Source of the DNA: Caulobacteraceae bacterium
GTDB lineage: Bacteria > Pseudomonadota > Alphaproteobacteria > Caulobacterales > Caulobacteraceae
Assembly (NCBI GenBank): GCA_027452265.1
Contig: DAIDGR010000042.1
Span: 40,640-104,639 of the forward strand
Direction: 5' to 3'
Length of the DNA: 64,000 nt
Every line of letters starts with the position of its first letter. Positions within the stretch are counted from its first letter, which is position 1. Below, one piece after another: positions 48,142-56,341 of this stretch. The position numbers and the translations under genes are program-made. Under the pieces are notes generated by a model. The model did not search any database. It was not told the DNA's origin and saw only the letters and a list, made by a program, of their open reading frames with translations.

Positions 48142-48481
48142 GGCGTCCTCCCAGGTCCGCGGGGGCCGCAAACCATCTTTTCAGGATTTCTGCACCTTAC
48201 GCGCCAGAACCTCAAGCCTTGGGCGTCGGGCGAGGCCCCGCCTTGAGACGCGGGGGCCGGTTTTCGATTTGAATATATCAAACGTACAGCCGGTGTTGTT
48301 GCTCCGTGCAGACGTGCATGACCCATTCTGGCGTATGTTTCGACATTCCCACTGCCGTGAAATTCGGAGGTGATCGCGCCAGGTGAGTCCTTGGCTGCGG
48401 CGTCGTTTTTCGACGTCTGTAGGCAAGGCATGTTGACGCCCGTCCCCGGGATCATGGCCAAACCTGGGAAGAAGCTTGACT
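48142..48481. other. Divergent intergenic region, 340 bp, no gene
   Basis: AT-richer than its surroundings around 48262-48290. It contains a small inverted repeat CGTCG-TTTTT-CGACG (48401-48415) and a GAGTC (48385-48389). Likely holds promoters for the sulfatase (minus) and the CxxCxxCC gene (plus); no specific boxes can be assigned with confidence. Confidence 0.4.
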
Positions 48482-49090
48482 ATGGAGCCCAAGAACTCAC
48501 CGCGAAAATGCGGGGGCTGCGATGTCTGTTGCACCCGCCTGGCGGCGCCGGAGATCGGCAAGCGGGCGGACACGCCCTGCATCCATCTGCGGCGTCAAGG
48601 CGGATGCGGCATCTATCCGATCCGGCCGCCGGTCTGCTCTGGATATCTCTGCCTCTGGCGCCAAGGCCATGGCCTGCCTCACGCCATGCGACCTGACCTC
48701 TGCAACGTGGTGCTGAATCCCGACCTCCCCGGCAAACGGATCCTGGCCGTCTGTCCCCCGGCCAACCCCACCGCCTGGCGCCGCCGCCCGACGTTGCGAC
48801 AGTTGATCCGGCTGCGCGATCGGAACTGGTCGGAGGGCGTCGGCGTCTTTCCGACCTGTGGCGCGCGGATGTGGCTCCTCGCCCCGCGCGGCGATCTGGA
48901 TCTGGGCGAGGTGGGCGCCCGCACGCCGATCTATTTCGAGCTCAGATCCGACGGGACCGCCTATGCGGAAAAGCTGCCCGACCCGGCGGAGGACGTGAGG
49001 ATCGAGGCCTATGCCGAAAGTCTGCGGGCGCGTCTGGCGGCCCGGAACGCCGCCGGGATGATTTGGGGCGAGGCGCCGCGGGCGGCCTGA
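48482..49090 (+). CDS. CxxCxxCC-type metal-binding protein (YkgJ family), copy A
   Basis: 202-residue Cys-rich protein with CGGCDVCC near residue 10, then CIHLRRQGGCGIYPIRPPVC and GYLCLW, the zinc/iron-chelating CxxCxxCC pattern. It shares the whole N-terminal half and the segment RPTLRQLIRLRDRNW with the gene at 51488 (CGACDLCC, CVHLRREGGC, RPATFKRLMRLCRANW), so the two are paralogues. ATG 48482 with GAAG upstream; TTG 48476 is an alternative. Function unknown; possible metal-cluster assembly or redox role. Confidence 0.8.
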   Translation: MEPKNSPRKCGGCDVCCTRLAAPEIGKRADTPCIHLRRQGGCGIYPIRPPVCSGYLCLWRQGHGLPHAMRPDLCNVVLNPDLPGKRILAVCPPANPTAWRRRPTLRQLIRLRDRNWSEGVGVFPTCGARMWLLAPRGDLDLGEVGARTPIYFELRSDGTAYAEKLPDPAEDVRIEAYAESLRARLAARNAAGMIWGEAPRAA

Positions 49091-49154
49091 CCACGCCGCA
49101 CGGGACTGGGGAGGGGAGCGCCTTTGCCCGTTCCTCCCGAAGGCCGTATCCGGT

Positions 49155-49745
49155 TCAGGCGCCGTCGCGGCGATAGATCGAGGTCCTGGGGCGCGCCACC
49201 ACCCGCCGCAGCATGGGCTCGAAGGCCTCCAGCGGCATGGAGTCGTAGTTCGGATCGAAGCTCGACTGGTCGTAAAGGTGGCAGAACTGGGCGCAGTGCT
49301 CGAAATGCGGATGGCCCCGGAACTGCTCGCGCATGTCGCGGTCGAGACCCAGATGATGGAAGAAATAATAGCCCTGGAAGATGCCGTGCTTGTCGAGCAT
49401 CCAGTGATTGGCCTCGCTGACATAGGGCTTCATGATCACCGCGCCGACCTCGGCGTGATTGGCCGGCCCCATCAGGTCACCGATGTCATGGATCAGGGCG
49501 CAGACCACATATTCCTCGTCGCGCCCGTCGCGGAAGGCGCGGGTGGCCGTCTGCAAGGAATGCTCCAGCCGGTCGACGGCGAAGCCGCCGGCGTCGTGGC
49601 CCAGTGCGCGCAGCGCCTCCAGCAGGCGGTCGGCATGGGCGCGATTGAAGTCCGCCCCGGCGGCGGCGATGGCCGCCCAGTCCTGGGCCGTGCCCTCGGT
49701 CATGGCGTGGAACGCCGCCTTCGCCATCGTCTCGCCGTCGGCCAT
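49155..49745 (-). CDS. HD-domain mixed-valent diiron oxygenase-like protein (PhnZ/MIOX-type)
   Basis: 196 residues. HD-type metal ligands: His62 in LEHSLQTATRAF, His86-Asp87 in ALIHDIGDL, and later His residues in HWMLDKHGIFQGYYFFHHLG. The segments FCHLYDQSSFDPNYDSMP and PLEAFEPMLRRV are typical of PhnZ/TmpB-like proteins related to myo-inositol oxygenase. Such enzymes cleave C-P or C-C bonds of hydroxylated substrates. No phosphonate genes are near, so the substrate is open. ATG 49745 follows GGGAG. Confidence 0.78.
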   Translation of the reverse strand: MADGETMAKAAFHAMTEGTAQDWAAIAAAGADFNRAHADRLLEALRALGHDAGGFAVDRLEHSLQTATRAFRDGRDEEYVVCALIHDIGDLMGPANHAEVGAVIMKPYVSEANHWMLDKHGIFQGYYFFHHLGLDRDMREQFRGHPHFEHCAQFCHLYDQSSFDPNYDSMPLEAFEPMLRRVVARPRTSIYRRDGA

Positions 49746-49878
49746 GCTCGTCTCCCGCGCGAACGCTTCCCTGTCAGCTTATAAGTTTGACGGCGCTGTC
49801 GCGGGGGGTCAATGCGGCGCGGCCGCCTGGCGGGGCCCGGCCCCCTCGAGGTGACAGGCCACAAGGTCAGCCTGCTCT

Positions 49879-49906
49879 TTGCAAGCCGCCGAAAACCCCC
49901 TAAATC
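49879..49906 (+). promoter_or_regulatory. Promoter of tRNA-Gly
   Basis: TTGCAA (49879-49884), a 16-bp spacer and TAAATC (49901-49906, in CCTAAATC) match the Caulobacter vegetative consensus. Transcription would start near 49913, just ahead of the tRNA. Confidence 0.55.
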
Positions 49907-49919
49907 CCGCCGTCCCGGC

Positions 49920-49994
49920 GCGGGCGTAGTTCAGAGGTAGAACGTCAGCTTCCCAAGCTGAATGTCGCGGGTTCGATTCCCGCCGCCCGCTCCA
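49920..49994 (+). tRNA. tRNA-Gly (anticodon CCC)
   Basis: Complete cloverleaf: acceptor GCGGGCG pairs with CGCCCGC (49984-49990); D-arm GTTCAGAGGTAGAAC; anticodon stem TCAGC/GCTGA with loop TTCCCAA, giving anticodon CCC; T-arm GCGGG-TTCGATT-CCCGC; discriminator T and encoded CCA (49992-49994). Reads GGG glycine codons. Confidence 0.97.
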
Positions 49995-50009
49995 GGCTCT
50001 CCACCGACG

Positions 50010-50390
50010 TCACGCCGGCGTCACCTCGACGATGCGAAACGGGCGCTGCACGCCGTCGGGCTCCGTGACCGAGATATAATCGCCCACCGCCACGCGGTGC
50101 CGGTCCAGCTTGAAGAGCGGCTCCTTGTCCTCCGGTTCGCCGGCCTCGCCGCTGAACTCGAAGCGCCAGCCGCGGCCACTGTGCTGCAGCCAGCCATTGG
50201 CCGTCTCGTCCGCCCCCATGTCCGGGTCGAACCGTCGCGCCCAGCACAGGCCCCTGACCTCCGGCCAGGCCTCGGCGTCGAGATAGGCGTCCGCCGCCAG
50301 GGGCGCGACAAAGAGATAGCCGTGGCGATGGTCGCCCTCGGGATGGTCGGGCGTCCGCCCGAGCTGCATCCGCACCCGCATCAGCTTCAC
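50010..50390 (-). CDS. Conserved hypothetical protein
   Basis: 126 residues from GTG 50390 (ATG 50381 and an upstream ATG at 50528, 172 residues, are alternatives; the latter's extra residues look like poor coding). The core VRMQLGRTPDHPEGDHRHGY, CWARRFDPD, WRFEFSGEAG and PLFKLDRHRVAVGDYISVTE is well structured and resembles a small alphaproteobacterial family of unknown function, with beta-rich content. Convergent with the tRNA. No function can be assigned. Confidence 0.6.
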   Translation of the reverse strand: MKLMRVRMQLGRTPDHPEGDHRHGYLFVAPLAADAYLDAEAWPEVRGLCWARRFDPDMGADETANGWLQHSGRGWRFEFSGEAGEPEDKEPLFKLDRHRVAVGDYISVTEPDGVQRPFRIVEVTPA

Positions 50391-50592
50391 CGGTTCATCG
50401 CCTCGCTGTGGTCCCGCCGCCACCAGGGACACGTCGGGGCGCGCCTGGCCTTGCGCCAGGTCAAAGGCGCTCCAGAGAATGAGATGGGGGATGAGGTGGG
50501 CGATCAGGGCGCCAGGCGCGGGCCCCAAGATCGCGTTGGGCTTGGACGGACCCTACCCGGCGCTTGGCGTCGGTCACGGTCGGCCGCGGATC

Positions 50593-51294
50593 TCAGACGG
50601 CCGTTCCCACCGCCTTGCCGATCACGGCGGTCAGGGCCATCGCCAAGGCGCCCCAGAAGGTCACGCGCAGAGCCGCGCGCCAGGGCGGCGCCCCCCCGAC
50701 CTGGGCGCCGACGCCGCCCAGGACGGCCAGGAACAGGAGCGACACACCGGATACGACGACGGGCGCCAGGTGTGGCGGCGTCACCGCCGCGATCAGGAGC
50801 GGCGCGAGGGCGCCGGCGGTAAAGGCTCCCGCCGAGGTGAACGCCGCCTGGACCGGGCGCGCCGTGGTGATTTCGGAAATGCCAAGCTCGTCCCGGGCGT
50901 GGGCGACCAGGGCGTCCTTGGCCATCAGTTGCTCGGCGACCTTGGCGGCGGTGGCTTCGTCGACCCCTCGCTCCACATAGATGCGGGCCAGCTCCGCGTG
51001 CTCGGCCGCGGCGTCGGCCTTCAGCTCAAGGCGCTCCCGAGCCAGGTCGGCCGCTTCGGTATCCGACTGGGAGCTGACCGACACATATTCGCCCGCCGCC
51101 ATGGACATGGCGCCTGCCACCAGACCCGCCGCGCCCGCCACAAGAACGTCTCCCGGGCGCGCGGCGGAGGCGGCCACGCCGACGATCAGGCTGGCGATCG
51201 AAACGATGCCGTCATTGGCGCCCAGCACGGCGGCCCTTAGCCAGCCAATCCGCGACACGAGGTGGCGCTCGGAATGCAGGTGGAGACGGCTCAT
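50593..51294 (-). CDS. VIT1/CCC1-family iron/manganese transporter
   Basis: 233 residues. Start region HLHSERHLVSRIGWLRAAVL then GANDGIVSIASLIVGVAAS, the VIT-family first helix with the metal Asp. The cytoplasmic helical insert (about 80-145) contains many Glu/Asp (ELARIYVERGVDEATAAKVA); three further TM helices lie toward the C-terminus. Family members export Fe2+/Mn2+ from the cytoplasm. ATG 51294 is preferred over the longer open frame, based on the family start and GGAGGG upstream. Divergent from the second CxxCxxCC gene. Confidence 0.9.
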   Translation of the reverse strand: MSRLHLHSERHLVSRIGWLRAAVLGANDGIVSIASLIVGVAASAARPGDVLVAGAAGLVAGAMSMAAGEYVSVSSQSDTEAADLARERLELKADAAAEHAELARIYVERGVDEATAAKVAEQLMAKDALVAHARDELGISEITTARPVQAAFTSAGAFTAGALAPLLIAAVTPPHLAPVVVSGVSLLFLAVLGGVGAQVGGAPPWRAALRVTFWGALAMALTAVIGKAVGTAV

Positions 51295-51487
51295 CGAAAG
51301 GTCCCTCCGGGCGGCGCGCGGGCTCGAAGCCCTCATGGCGGGAGAGCCTAGATCGCGTTGCGCGTCGGCGGAACCGGCATGACGCGGTGCGCGCATCGCG
51401 GATCGGGAGGCGCCGCACGCCTCTTCCACGGGGCGCCCCCGACCGGATAGGCTCGAGGCCGTAATCGGAGCGCGGAGCCTTCCAGCG

Positions 51488-52057
51488 ATGCAAGCCCGGC
51501 CCTGCGGGGCGTGCGACCTCTGCTGCACCTGGCTGGGGGTGAACAGCCTTGGCAAGCCGGCCCATGTCGCCTGCGTCCATCTGCGGCGCGAGGGAGGCTG
51601 CGCCGTCTATGAGGCGAGGCCCGCCGACTGTCGCGGTTTTGTCTGCATGTGGAAGGAGGAGGCCCGCCTGCCCCACAGCCTGAGGCCGGACCTCAGCCGG
51701 GTGATCCTGACGCGCGACGAAGCGGGTCGGCGCCTGAGGGTGACCTGCTCGCCCGCCAACCCCCTGGCCTGGCGCCGTCCGGCGACGTTCAAGCGGCTGA
51801 TGAGGCTGTGCCGCGCCAACTGGGCCGACGGGATCGGCGTCTTCGTCATCGCGGGACTTCGGCAGTGGCTCTTGACGCCGCGCGGGGTGATGGCTCTGGG
51901 CGAGGTGCGTGACGACGTCCCGGTGCGGTTCGCGCTCCACGCCGACGGTTCCGCGCAGGTCGAGCTTCTCGCGCCCGTCCCCGCGGGCGAAGACGCGGAG
52001 CGCTATGTCGCAACCCTCCGCGCGACGCCAGGATCGCCGGGCGCCGGTCAGACCTGA
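51488..52057 (+). CDS. CxxCxxCC-type metal-binding protein (YkgJ family), copy B
   Basis: 189 residues, paralogue of the gene at 48482. CGACDLCC at residue 6, then CVHLRREGGCAVYEARPADC and FVCMW; later LPHSLRPDLSRVIL and ANPLAWRRPATFKRLMRL. Cys spacing is the same in both copies. Located next to a VIT-family metal transporter, divergently, which suggests a metal-related role (inference). C-terminus degenerate and Ala/Gly-rich. Confidence 0.8.
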   Translation: MQARPCGACDLCCTWLGVNSLGKPAHVACVHLRREGGCAVYEARPADCRGFVCMWKEEARLPHSLRPDLSRVILTRDEAGRRLRVTCSPANPLAWRRPATFKRLMRLCRANWADGIGVFVIAGLRQWLLTPRGVMALGEVRDDVPVRFALHADGSAQVELLAPVPAGEDAERYVATLRATPGSPGAGQT

Positions 52058-52072
52058 TCGCGCGGCGCCGCC

Positions 52073-52098
52073 GCCTTCAGCTCTTGCCTTCAGCTCTT
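52073..52098 (-). repeat. 13-bp tandem repeat at the 3' end of the S9 peptidase gene (2 copies)
   Basis: GCCTTCAGCTCTT is repeated at 52073 and 52086. On the minus strand each has a TGA (52090-52092 is the real stop; 52077-52079 a second, in another frame). Same stop-duplicating pattern as at 33038 and 42614. Confidence 0.9.
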
Positions 52099-54126
52099 GA
52101 TGTGCGTCTCGACCCAGCCGACCCACTTGTCGAACACGGCCATCATCTGCACCGGATCGCTGGGGAAGTGGCCGCCGGTGGGGATCGCGTAGAATTGCGT
52201 CTCCACATGGTTGTCCTCCAGGGCCCGATAGAGGCTGAAGGACTGCGGGATCGGCACGCGGAAATCGCCGGTGTCGGACATGATCAGGGTCGGGGCGGTG
52301 ATCTTGGTCTGGCTGTTGGCCGGAGACTGCGCCCAGTTGGCCGCCCAGCCGTCGGGGACATAGGGTGAAATTCCGCTCTGCTCGGTGATCGTCACATTGC
52401 CGTCGGAGATGTCGTACATCTCGCGCCAGTCGGTGACCGCCGCGCCGGCCACGGCCGCCTTCCAGACCGGATAATGGCCCGCCAGCCAGACGGTCATGAA
52501 GCCGCCATAGGACCAGCCGGTCACCGCCATGCGCGCGGGATCGACCAGACCCTTGTCCTGAAGCATCCTGACCCCAGCCATGACGTCCTCGCCCGGGCCC
52601 TGGCCCGCGTCCTTGTAGATTGAGGCGAAGAAGGCGCCGTCGAGATTGTCGCTTCCGCGATAGTTGGGCTCGAATACCATATAGCCCTTGGCCGCCATGA
52701 CCTGGGGCACGAGGTTGAACTGCCGCCTGGAGGACGAATTCGGGCCGCCATGGATGTACAGAACCAGGGGCGCCTTGGTCCCGGCCGTATAGCCGGCGGG
52801 ATAGGTCAGCACGCCATCCAGGGTCCGCCCGCGAGGCGCCTTCCAGGTCACGGTTTCGGTTCGCGCCAGGGTCAGGCTGTCGGCGAAGGCGTTGACGTGC
52901 GTCAGGGCCGTCGGATGTCCGCCATCCTTGTCCAGGAGATAGAGCTCAGGTGGGTGCTCCGGCGTCGCGGCCACGGTGACGATGCGCCCGTCGGGCAGCT
53001 GGTCATAGGACATCCAGAAGCCGTTGGCCGGCGTCAGATCGCCCAGATCGAGGCGCGTCGCCTTGCCGTCCGGCGTCATGCGCCACAGCCCCACCGTGGT
53101 CTCGGCGTCGCCGCCGACCAGCAGGCTCTGGCCATCCCTGGCCCACTGCGTGCCATAGATGTTCTTGTCCACCGTGGTCGCGGTGAGGTCCTTGCCCGCG
53201 CCGCCGGCGAAGGGCGCGGCCCAGACATCCTGGAAGGTCCAGGGCTCGCCGTCGCGATTGCGCCAATAGAAGACCGTCTTGCCGTCGGGCGAGAGCAGGG
53301 GATAGCCCTCCAGGGTCTTGGCTCCGGTGAGATCGCGGATGGCGCCGCTGGCCACGTCCAGCACCTCGATACGGGTCAGAAATCCATCGCCGGTGGAGGG
53401 CGTCTCCTGGCGCACGAACAGGATCGAGGCGCCGTCCCGGGTCCATTGCAGGGGAGAGGACGGCGGGCCCGGGGGCAGGCTCACCGGAAGCGACCAGGTC
53501 CCGTGGGTCAGGCGCCTCGCCTCACCGCCGGCGAGATCGATCAGCCAGATGTGGGCCGGGCGCGGGGCCTCGGTCTGGGTGAAGTCGTCATGGCCGACCC
53601 TAAACAACTTGTCGTACTTCGCCTCGCCCTTCCGTTCGGGGGCCTCGTCGGTCACTACATAGGCGATGGCCTTGCCGTCAGGGCGCCAGGCGAACTGGCT
53701 GACGCTGTCCTTGGCGTGGGTGACCTGGCGCGCATCGCCGCCGCTCATCGAGGCGACGAAGACCTGTAGATGGTGGTCCTTGTCCGGCGCCTCGAAGGCC
53801 AGGGACGCGCCGTCCGGCGACCAGGCCGGCGCCCCGGCATGATCGCGGCCCTGCGTGAACGGACGCACCGTCTTGGTGGCCAGGTCCACCAGCCAGATCT
53901 CGGTCTTGAAGACGTCGTCGTCGAGGTCGGCGCGGCGCTCGACGAAGGCGACAAGCTTGCCGTCCGGCGAGACCGCGGGCGAGGAGAGGCCCACGGTGCG
54001 GGCCAGATCGCGCACGCTCGGCGCCTCGGCCAGGGCCGGGCCCGCAAGTCCCGCGACCGCAAGCCCTGCGACCGCAAACCGCATGCGGGCGATCCACGCC
54101 GCCCCGCCTCTCAGACGTCGTCCCAT
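52090..54126 (-). CDS. S9-family prolyl oligopeptidase-like peptidase, copy B (secreted)
   Basis: 678 residues with a signal peptide (about 1-33, ending AGPALAEA), a seven-bladed beta-propeller (repeats such as AWSPDGASLAF, FAWRPDGKAIAY, YPLLSPDGKTVFYW) and a C-terminal alpha/beta-hydrolase with VTGWSYGGFMTVWL (nucleophile Ser), GDFRVPIPQSFSL (Asp) and PTGGHFPSDP (His). Dipeptidyl/acyl-aminoacyl peptidases of this type trim peptides in the periplasm. ATG 54126 follows GGGAGAG. Nearly identical over long stretches to the upstream gene. Propeller WD-like motifs are conserved. Confidence 0.9.
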   Translation of the reverse strand: MGRRLRGGAAWIARMRFAVAGLAVAGLAGPALAEAPSVRDLARTVGLSSPAVSPDGKLVAFVERRADLDDDVFKTEIWLVDLATKTVRPFTQGRDHAGAPAWSPDGASLAFEAPDKDHHLQVFVASMSGGDARQVTHAKDSVSQFAWRPDGKAIAYVVTDEAPERKGEAKYDKLFRVGHDDFTQTEAPRPAHIWLIDLAGGEARRLTHGTWSLPVSLPPGPPSSPLQWTRDGASILFVRQETPSTGDGFLTRIEVLDVASGAIRDLTGAKTLEGYPLLSPDGKTVFYWRNRDGEPWTFQDVWAAPFAGGAGKDLTATTVDKNIYGTQWARDGQSLLVGGDAETTVGLWRMTPDGKATRLDLGDLTPANGFWMSYDQLPDGRIVTVAATPEHPPELYLLDKDGGHPTALTHVNAFADSLTLARTETVTWKAPRGRTLDGVLTYPAGYTAGTKAPLVLYIHGGPNSSSRRQFNLVPQVMAAKGYMVFEPNYRGSDNLDGAFFASIYKDAGQGPGEDVMAGVRMLQDKGLVDPARMAVTGWSYGGFMTVWLAGHYPVWKAAVAGAAVTDWREMYDISDGNVTITEQSGISPYVPDGWAANWAQSPANSQTKITAPTLIMSDTGDFRVPIPQSFSLYRALEDNHVETQFYAIPTGGHFPSDPVQMMAVFDKWVGWVETHIKS

Positions 54127-54218
54127 CTGGTCTCTCCCCCGCATTCCGCCCAAGGCCCTGCCGCGACTATGGCCGGGGCCCCAACCCGGGACAAGCCGTC
54201 CGCGCGCCGGGGTGTGGG

Positions 54219-56231
54219 CTATTTCAGATGCGTCTCGACCCAGCCGGCCCACTTGTCGAACACGGCCATCATCTGCACCGGATCGCTGGGGAAGTGGCCG
54301 CCCGTGGGAATGGCGTAGAACTGCGTCTCCACATGGTTGTCCTCCAGGGCCCGATAGAGGCTGAAGGACTGCGGGATCGGCACGCGGAAGTCGCCGACGT
54401 CGCTCAGGATCAGGGTCGGAGCGGTGATCTTGGTCTGACTGTCAGCCGGAGACTGCGCCCAGTTGGCCGCCCAGCCGCCGGGAACATAGGGCGAGATTCC
54501 GGTCTGGCGCACGACGCCCACATTGCCGTCGGAGATGTCGTACATCTCACGCCAGTCGGTGACCGCGGCGCCGGCCACAGCCGCCTTCCAGACCGGGTAA
54601 TGGCCCGCCAGCCAGACCGTCATGAAGCCGCCATAAGACCAGCCGGTCACCGCCATGCGCGCGGGGTCCACGAGGCCCTTGTCCTGAAGCATCTTGACCC
54701 CGGCCATGACGTCCTCGCCCGGGCCCTGGCCGGCGTCCTTGTAGATCGAGGCCAGGAAGGCGCCGTCGAGATTGTCGCTGCCGCGATAGTTGGGCTCGAA
54801 CACCATCAGACCCTTGGAGGCCATGACCTGGGGCATGAGGTTGAAGGCGTGCTTGGAGGAGGCGGCGGGGCCGCCGTGGATATAGAGCACCAGGGGCGCG
54901 CGCTCGCCGCTCTTGTAGTCCACCGGATAGGTCAGCACGCCGTCGATCACCCGGCCGCCCGGGGCCTTCCAGGTGACGACCTCGCTCCGGGCCAGGGTCA
55001 GGTTGTCGGCGAAGGCGTTGACGTGGGTCAGGGCCGTCGGATGTCCGCCATCCTTGTCCAGGAGGTAAAGCTCGTCCGGATGGGTCGGGGTTTCGGCGAT
55101 GGTGACGATGCGGCCGTCGGGCAGTTCGTCATAGGACATCCAGAAGGAATTGGCCGGAACCAGATCGCCAAGGTCGAGCCGCGCCAGGACCTGACCCTGC
55201 GGCGTCATCCGCCAGAGCCCCACCGTGGCGTCGACGCTGGCGCCCACGAGGAGCGTCTTGCCGTCCGGCTCCCACCGCGTCCCGAACACGTTCTTGTCGA
55301 GCGTCGCGGCGGTCAGGTCCTTGCCCGGTCCGCCAGCGAAGGGCGCGGACCAGATGTCCTGGAAGGTCCAGGCCTCGCCGCCGCGTTTGCGCCAGTAGAT
55401 CACGCTCTGGCCGTCGGGCGAGAGCAGGGGATAGCCTTCCAGGGTCTTGGCGCCTGTGAGATCGCGGATGGCGCCGCTGGCCACATCCAGGGCCTCGATC
55501 CGGCTGAACGCGCGATCGCCCGAGGCCGGGCTCTCCTGGCGCACGAACAGCAGGGTCTTGCCGTCCGCCGTCCACTTGATCGGCGAGGCTGGGGGCCCGG
55601 GGGGAAGGATCACCGGCAGGGACCAGGCGCCCTGGGTCAAGCGCTTGGCTTCGCCGCCGCTGAGCGCAATCAGCCACAGGTGCGAGGGACGAACCGGCCC
55701 GGTCTGGGTGAAGTCGTCGTGGCCGACCCGGAACAGCTTGTCGTACTTCGCCTCGCCTTTGAGTTCAGGCGCCTCGTCCTGAACGGCATAGGCGATGGCG
55801 GCGCCATCCGGGCGCCAGGCGAACTGGCTGATGCTCGCCTTGGCATGGGTGAGCTGGCGGGCGTCGCCGCCGTCCATGGGCGCCAGGAATATCTGCAGAT
55901 GCTTGTCGGCGTCCGGCGCCAGAAAGGCGAGGGCAGCGCCGTCGGGCGACCAGGCCGGCGCGGCGGCGTGGTCGCGGCCCTGGGTGAAGGGGCGGACCGC
56001 GTGGGTCGTCACATCCGCCAGCCAGATCTCGGTCTTGAAGACGTCCGCATCCAGATCGGCCCGGGACTCGACGAAGGCGATGGTCTTGCCGTCGGGCGAG
56101 ACGTGGGGGTCCGAGAGACGCACCGTCCGGGCGAGGTCTCGCACGGTGGGGGCCTCGGCCAGGGCCTGCCCGCCAAGGGCCAGCAGGCCGACAAGCGCCG
56201 CGCCCGCGGCCAGTGAGGTCCTGATCTTCAT
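54219..56231 (-). CDS. S9-family prolyl oligopeptidase-like peptidase, copy A (secreted)
   Basis: 670 residues, architecture as in the neighbour. Signal peptide: residues 1-25, ending GGQALA. Catalytic residues by position: Ser532 in GWSYGG, Asp614 in GDFRVP and His646 in GGHFPS. N-terminal domain is a beta-propeller with LLSPDGQSVIYW and AWSPDGAALAF. Likely acts outside the cytoplasm on small peptides or acylated amino acids. It lies 111 bp downstream of the esterase gene and 92 bp upstream of its duplicate. All are on one strand, possibly one transcript. Confidence 0.9.
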   Translation of the reverse strand: MKIRTSLAAGAALVGLLALGGQALAEAPTVRDLARTVRLSDPHVSPDGKTIAFVESRADLDADVFKTEIWLADVTTHAVRPFTQGRDHAAAPAWSPDGAALAFLAPDADKHLQIFLAPMDGGDARQLTHAKASISQFAWRPDGAAIAYAVQDEAPELKGEAKYDKLFRVGHDDFTQTGPVRPSHLWLIALSGGEAKRLTQGAWSLPVILPPGPPASPIKWTADGKTLLFVRQESPASGDRAFSRIEALDVASGAIRDLTGAKTLEGYPLLSPDGQSVIYWRKRGGEAWTFQDIWSAPFAGGPGKDLTAATLDKNVFGTRWEPDGKTLLVGASVDATVGLWRMTPQGQVLARLDLGDLVPANSFWMSYDELPDGRIVTIAETPTHPDELYLLDKDGGHPTALTHVNAFADNLTLARSEVVTWKAPGGRVIDGVLTYPVDYKSGERAPLVLYIHGGPAASSKHAFNLMPQVMASKGLMVFEPNYRGSDNLDGAFLASIYKDAGQGPGEDVMAGVKMLQDKGLVDPARMAVTGWSYGGFMTVWLAGHYPVWKAAVAGAAVTDWREMYDISDGNVGVVRQTGISPYVPGGWAANWAQSPADSQTKITAPTLILSDVGDFRVPIPQSFSLYRALEDNHVETQFYAIPTGGHFPSDPVQMMAVFDKWAGWVETHLK

Positions 56232-56341
56232 GGGTCGCCCTCCCGCCCGCGCCTCGCCGCGCGGATCCTTTTCGGCCCGACTATCCGCCGCCGGGGCTGG
56301 GGCGACAAGGCGGCCCGGCCCCCCCGCCCGGGGGGGGGCTG

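Noticed and set aside
54228..56216. 662-codon frame opposite the S9 peptidase
   Set aside because: Mirrors a highly conserved peptidase on the other strand; no recognisable domain.
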